From Promethearchaeota archaeon (GTDB lineage: Archaea; Asgardarchaeota; Lokiarchaeia; Sigynarchaeales; SOKP01): a DNA stretch of 7,116 nt. Positions 5,546-7,116 of this stretch are shown piece by piece. The translations under genes were made by a program, and so were the position numbers. Location of the stretch: assembly GCA_016839845.1 (NCBI GenBank), contig JAEOTL010000052.1:1-7116 (forward strand), written 5' to 3'. The stretch's first letter is position 1, and every line of letters begins with the position of its first letter. The notes beneath the pieces were generated by a model. The model saw only the letters and a list, made by a program, of their open reading frames with translations, was not told where the DNA came from and did not search any database.

Positions 5546-5578
5546 CTAGAAAAATCAACGTTATATAAGTTTAGGCTC

Positions 5579-6250
5579 ATGAGTTCTCGGGATAATGCAG
5601 AATCGGTTGTTCTTGAATTAGTAAGAGAATACTTAACCAAGAAGACCTTTTTTTCAATCAAAGAAATTATCTCTTATATTAACAATAGAGTAAGATATGA
5701 TCCCAATATAAACGAGAATAGAATTGAGCTCATTTTAAAACAATTAATTAAAAAACGAATCATTATCCCTGGAACTAAATTAATGAAGAATAATATAATT
5801 GAACACCCACTCAGGAATGAGATCTTTAATTATATTAAGAAAAATCCTTCAAATATAAATGAAATAATGAGATTTCTGAACGTAGGAAGTAATCAAGCAT
5901 TATGGCACTTATCATGTTTAGAGAAATTTCAATTTATTAGATCAAAACAAATCAACAATCATAGAATTTTCTTCAAGTTTGATTCAAATTCAAAACTTGA
6001 TAAGTTTTACTATTATTTAAAGAAGGAAATTGTTCAAAATATAATAGAATATATAAAGAAAGAAAATAAAGCATTAAAAATTACAGAACTCGCAAATGGT
6101 TTAAAAAAAAATCATGGAACGGTTAAAAAATACCTAGATATTCTAATAGATTTGAAATTATTAAAAATCGAAAAAGACAAAAACAGAAATATGTATGGAA
6201 TAAATGAAAAGGAATATACTAAGATAATAAAATCAATTCAAGGTGTTTAG
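5579..6250 (+). CDS. Winged-helix transcriptional regulator with three predicted HTH domains
   Basis: The 223 aa protein has no membrane segment and a high Lys/Asn/Ile content. Three winged-helix units can be read in order. The first is about 8-66. The second is about 74-135, with HPLRNEIFNYIKKNPSN, the recognition helix SNQALWHLSCLEKFQFI and a wing ending HRIFFKF. The third is about 148-209, with ITELANGLKKNHGTVKKYLDIL and a wing RNMYGI. Units two and three resemble the ArsR/MarR-like tandem regulators common in archaea. No ligand or metal-binding motif was seen. It is divergently transcribed from the ubiquitin operon and 85 nt upstream of the membrane ubiquitin-like gene, so it could control either. 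Regulator identity is good; the target is inferred from position only. The first unit is the least certain. Confidence 0.8.
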   Translation: MSSRDNAESVVLELVREYLTKKTFFSIKEIISYINNRVRYDPNINENRIELILKQLIKKRIIIPGTKLMKNNIIEHPLRNEIFNYIKKNPSNINEIMRFLNVGSNQALWHLSCLEKFQFIRSKQINNHRIFFKFDSNSKLDKFYYYLKKEIVQNIIEYIKKENKALKITELANGLKKNHGTVKKYLDILIDLKLLKIEKDKNRNMYGINEKEYTKIIKSIQGV

Positions 6251-6299
6251 AATTAAAAACTCCAATTTTATACCAATCCCATTTAAATTTTTAATTAAA

Positions 6300-6307
6300 T
6301 ATTATAA
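6300..6307 (+). promoter_or_regulatory. TATA-box candidate for the membrane ubiquitin-like gene
   Basis: TATTATAA lies about 32 nt before the ATG at 6336 and predicts a start site near 6330. With no Shine-Dalgarno in front of the ATG, a leaderless or near-leaderless transcript is likely. The motif stands in very AT-rich sequence, so support is moderate at best. Confidence 0.35.
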
Positions 6308-6335
6308 TTTCAGAAAATAATCTAATCAAAAAACT

Positions 6336-7116
6336 ATGAAAAAGAAATACAGATTGTTAAGCATTCTTACTCTTTACGCTATTTTTGGTGCGCTCTATAT
6401 AGTGTTTTTCCTATACAGCATAGAAAATATACCATTATTTCTGGTTCTAACTATTGGAAGTGTTGCTGTATTATCCACTAGTACAGTCTATACGGTTATG
6501 CAATCAAGAGGATCTCAAGATAGGATGATAAAAGAAAAAAAATATCCTGTCAAAATAAAATCGACCAAGAAGGAAGAAATAGAAATTATTGAAGATTATA
6601 TCGATGCTATACCATCAATAGAAGAATATGTTGAATCAGAGGAATCCTATAAGGATACACCTCTTCTTGATAAATACATTTTTACAAGCTTTAGTAAGGA
6701 AGAACTAAACAAAATTAACCTCTTGGAATTACCCAAAATGGACAAGATATTGTTTATTAGAGAGATGTTATATTATGATCCAATTGAAAGAAGGGAGTTA
6801 ATTGACAATATGTTAAATAATAGAGGTAAACCTAAAGAAGATATCACCTATACACTACCTAGTAATCCAATTGATATTGAAGACAAGATCCGTGTTTATG
6901 TACGATCATTAGTCGAACCTGGTGAGAAAACGAAATTAATGATAATTGATACAATTGAATTAATAAGTACAATTAAGGACAGAATAGCTGTTTTATTTTA
7001 TTATGATCTAGAAGATTTTCTCTTATCTTCTGGGGGTATATTACTCGATGAAAATTCAATAATTAGGGATGTGAATCTTGAAGATGATGATGAAATTGCT
7101 TTAATCCCTAATAGAA
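6336..7116 (+). CDS. Membrane-anchored protein with C-terminal ubiquitin-like domain (3' end beyond window)
   Basis: Open from ATG 6336 to the window edge: 260 codons with no stop, so the C-terminus is missing. After MKKKYR come two hydrophobic helices (about 7-28 and 33-54). The Lys/Arg-rich N-terminus predicts both ends on the cytoplasmic side. Residues 65-110 are charged, with an acidic stretch 79-105. A probably helical segment follows (120-163: LPKMDKILFIREMLYYDP and ERRELIDNMLNNR). Residues about 183-260 are a ubiquitin-like beta-grasp domain. They align without gaps to residues 30-107 of the modifier encoded at 4976-5308, sharing PGEK, DF, SSGG, DENS, RD and LIP (29 of 78 identical by hand count). 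The two domains are therefore paralogues. The role is unknown: it might be a membrane-tethered modifier, or a scaffold mimicking the modifier to bind E1, E2, the RING-like protein or the protease. Whether it ends in Gly is not visible. Confidence 0.85.
   Translation, partial: MKKKYRLLSILTLYAIFGALYIVFFLYSIENIPLFLVLTIGSVAVLSTSTVYTVMQSRGSQDRMIKEKKYPVKIKSTKKEEIEIIEDYIDAIPSIEEYVESEESYKDTPLLDKYIFTSFSKEELNKINLLELPKMDKILFIREMLYYDPIERRELIDNMLNNRGKPKEDITYTLPSNPIDIEDKIRVYVRSLVEPGEKTKLMIIDTIELISTIKDRIAVLFYYDLEDFLLSSGGILLDENSIIRDVNLEDDDEIALIPNR

Larger units (their letters stand above)
5309..5578. promoter_or_regulatory. Divergent promoter region between modifier and regulator genes
   Basis: This 270 nt, very AT-rich non-coding stretch must hold promoters for both flanking genes. 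Toward the modifier it contains the palindromic TATA candidate at 5379-5392. Toward the regulator it contains TATA-like sequences near 5537 and 5561. No credible small ORF or structured RNA was recognised. Confidence 0.6.

Overview
The window reads as Asgard-type archaeal DNA. It is AT-rich, uses archaeal Shine-Dalgarno sequences of the GGTGA(T) type, carries the archaeal pterin enzyme MptA, and encodes a complete eukaryote-like ubiquitin system. Similar clusters are known from Asgard archaea (Lokiarchaeota and relatives) and from Caldiarchaeum. The assignment rests on gene content only; no search was run.

Layout. (1) 72-1025, plus strand: mptA, GTP cyclohydrolase IV. It probably starts at an ATT codon 24 codons upstream of the first GTG. 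(2) 1065-5308, minus strand, read right to left: a ubiquitin-like modifier, an E1 with adenylation domain, catalytic cysteine and C-terminal ubiquitin-fold domain, an E2, an Rpn11-like JAMM protease, and a six-helix membrane protein with an Arg/Ser/Thr-rich linker and a C-terminal RING-like zinc domain (probable E3). The last four genes are tightly packed (32 nt gap, 7 nt overlap, 28 nt gap). The modifier is separated from E1 by 81-93 nt holding a hairpin and T-rich tract. (3) 5309-5578: a divergent promoter region. (4) 5579-6250, plus strand: a regulator with three predicted winged-helix domains. (5) 6336 to the right edge, plus strand: a gene cut by the window end. It encodes two transmembrane helices, a cytoplasmic stretch and a ubiquitin-like domain clearly paralogous to the modifier.

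Together the minus-strand genes can activate (E1), carry (E2), direct (membrane RING-like protein) and remove (JAMM protease) the modifier. The most notable points are that the likely E3 is membrane-embedded and that a second, membrane-anchored ubiquitin-like domain lies just across the divergent regulator. Both suggest conjugation chemistry at the membrane. The modifier ends in Ala-Gly with no extension, so it appears to be made in mature form with one terminal glycine. No RNA genes, CRISPR arrays, insertion sequences or integration sites were seen.
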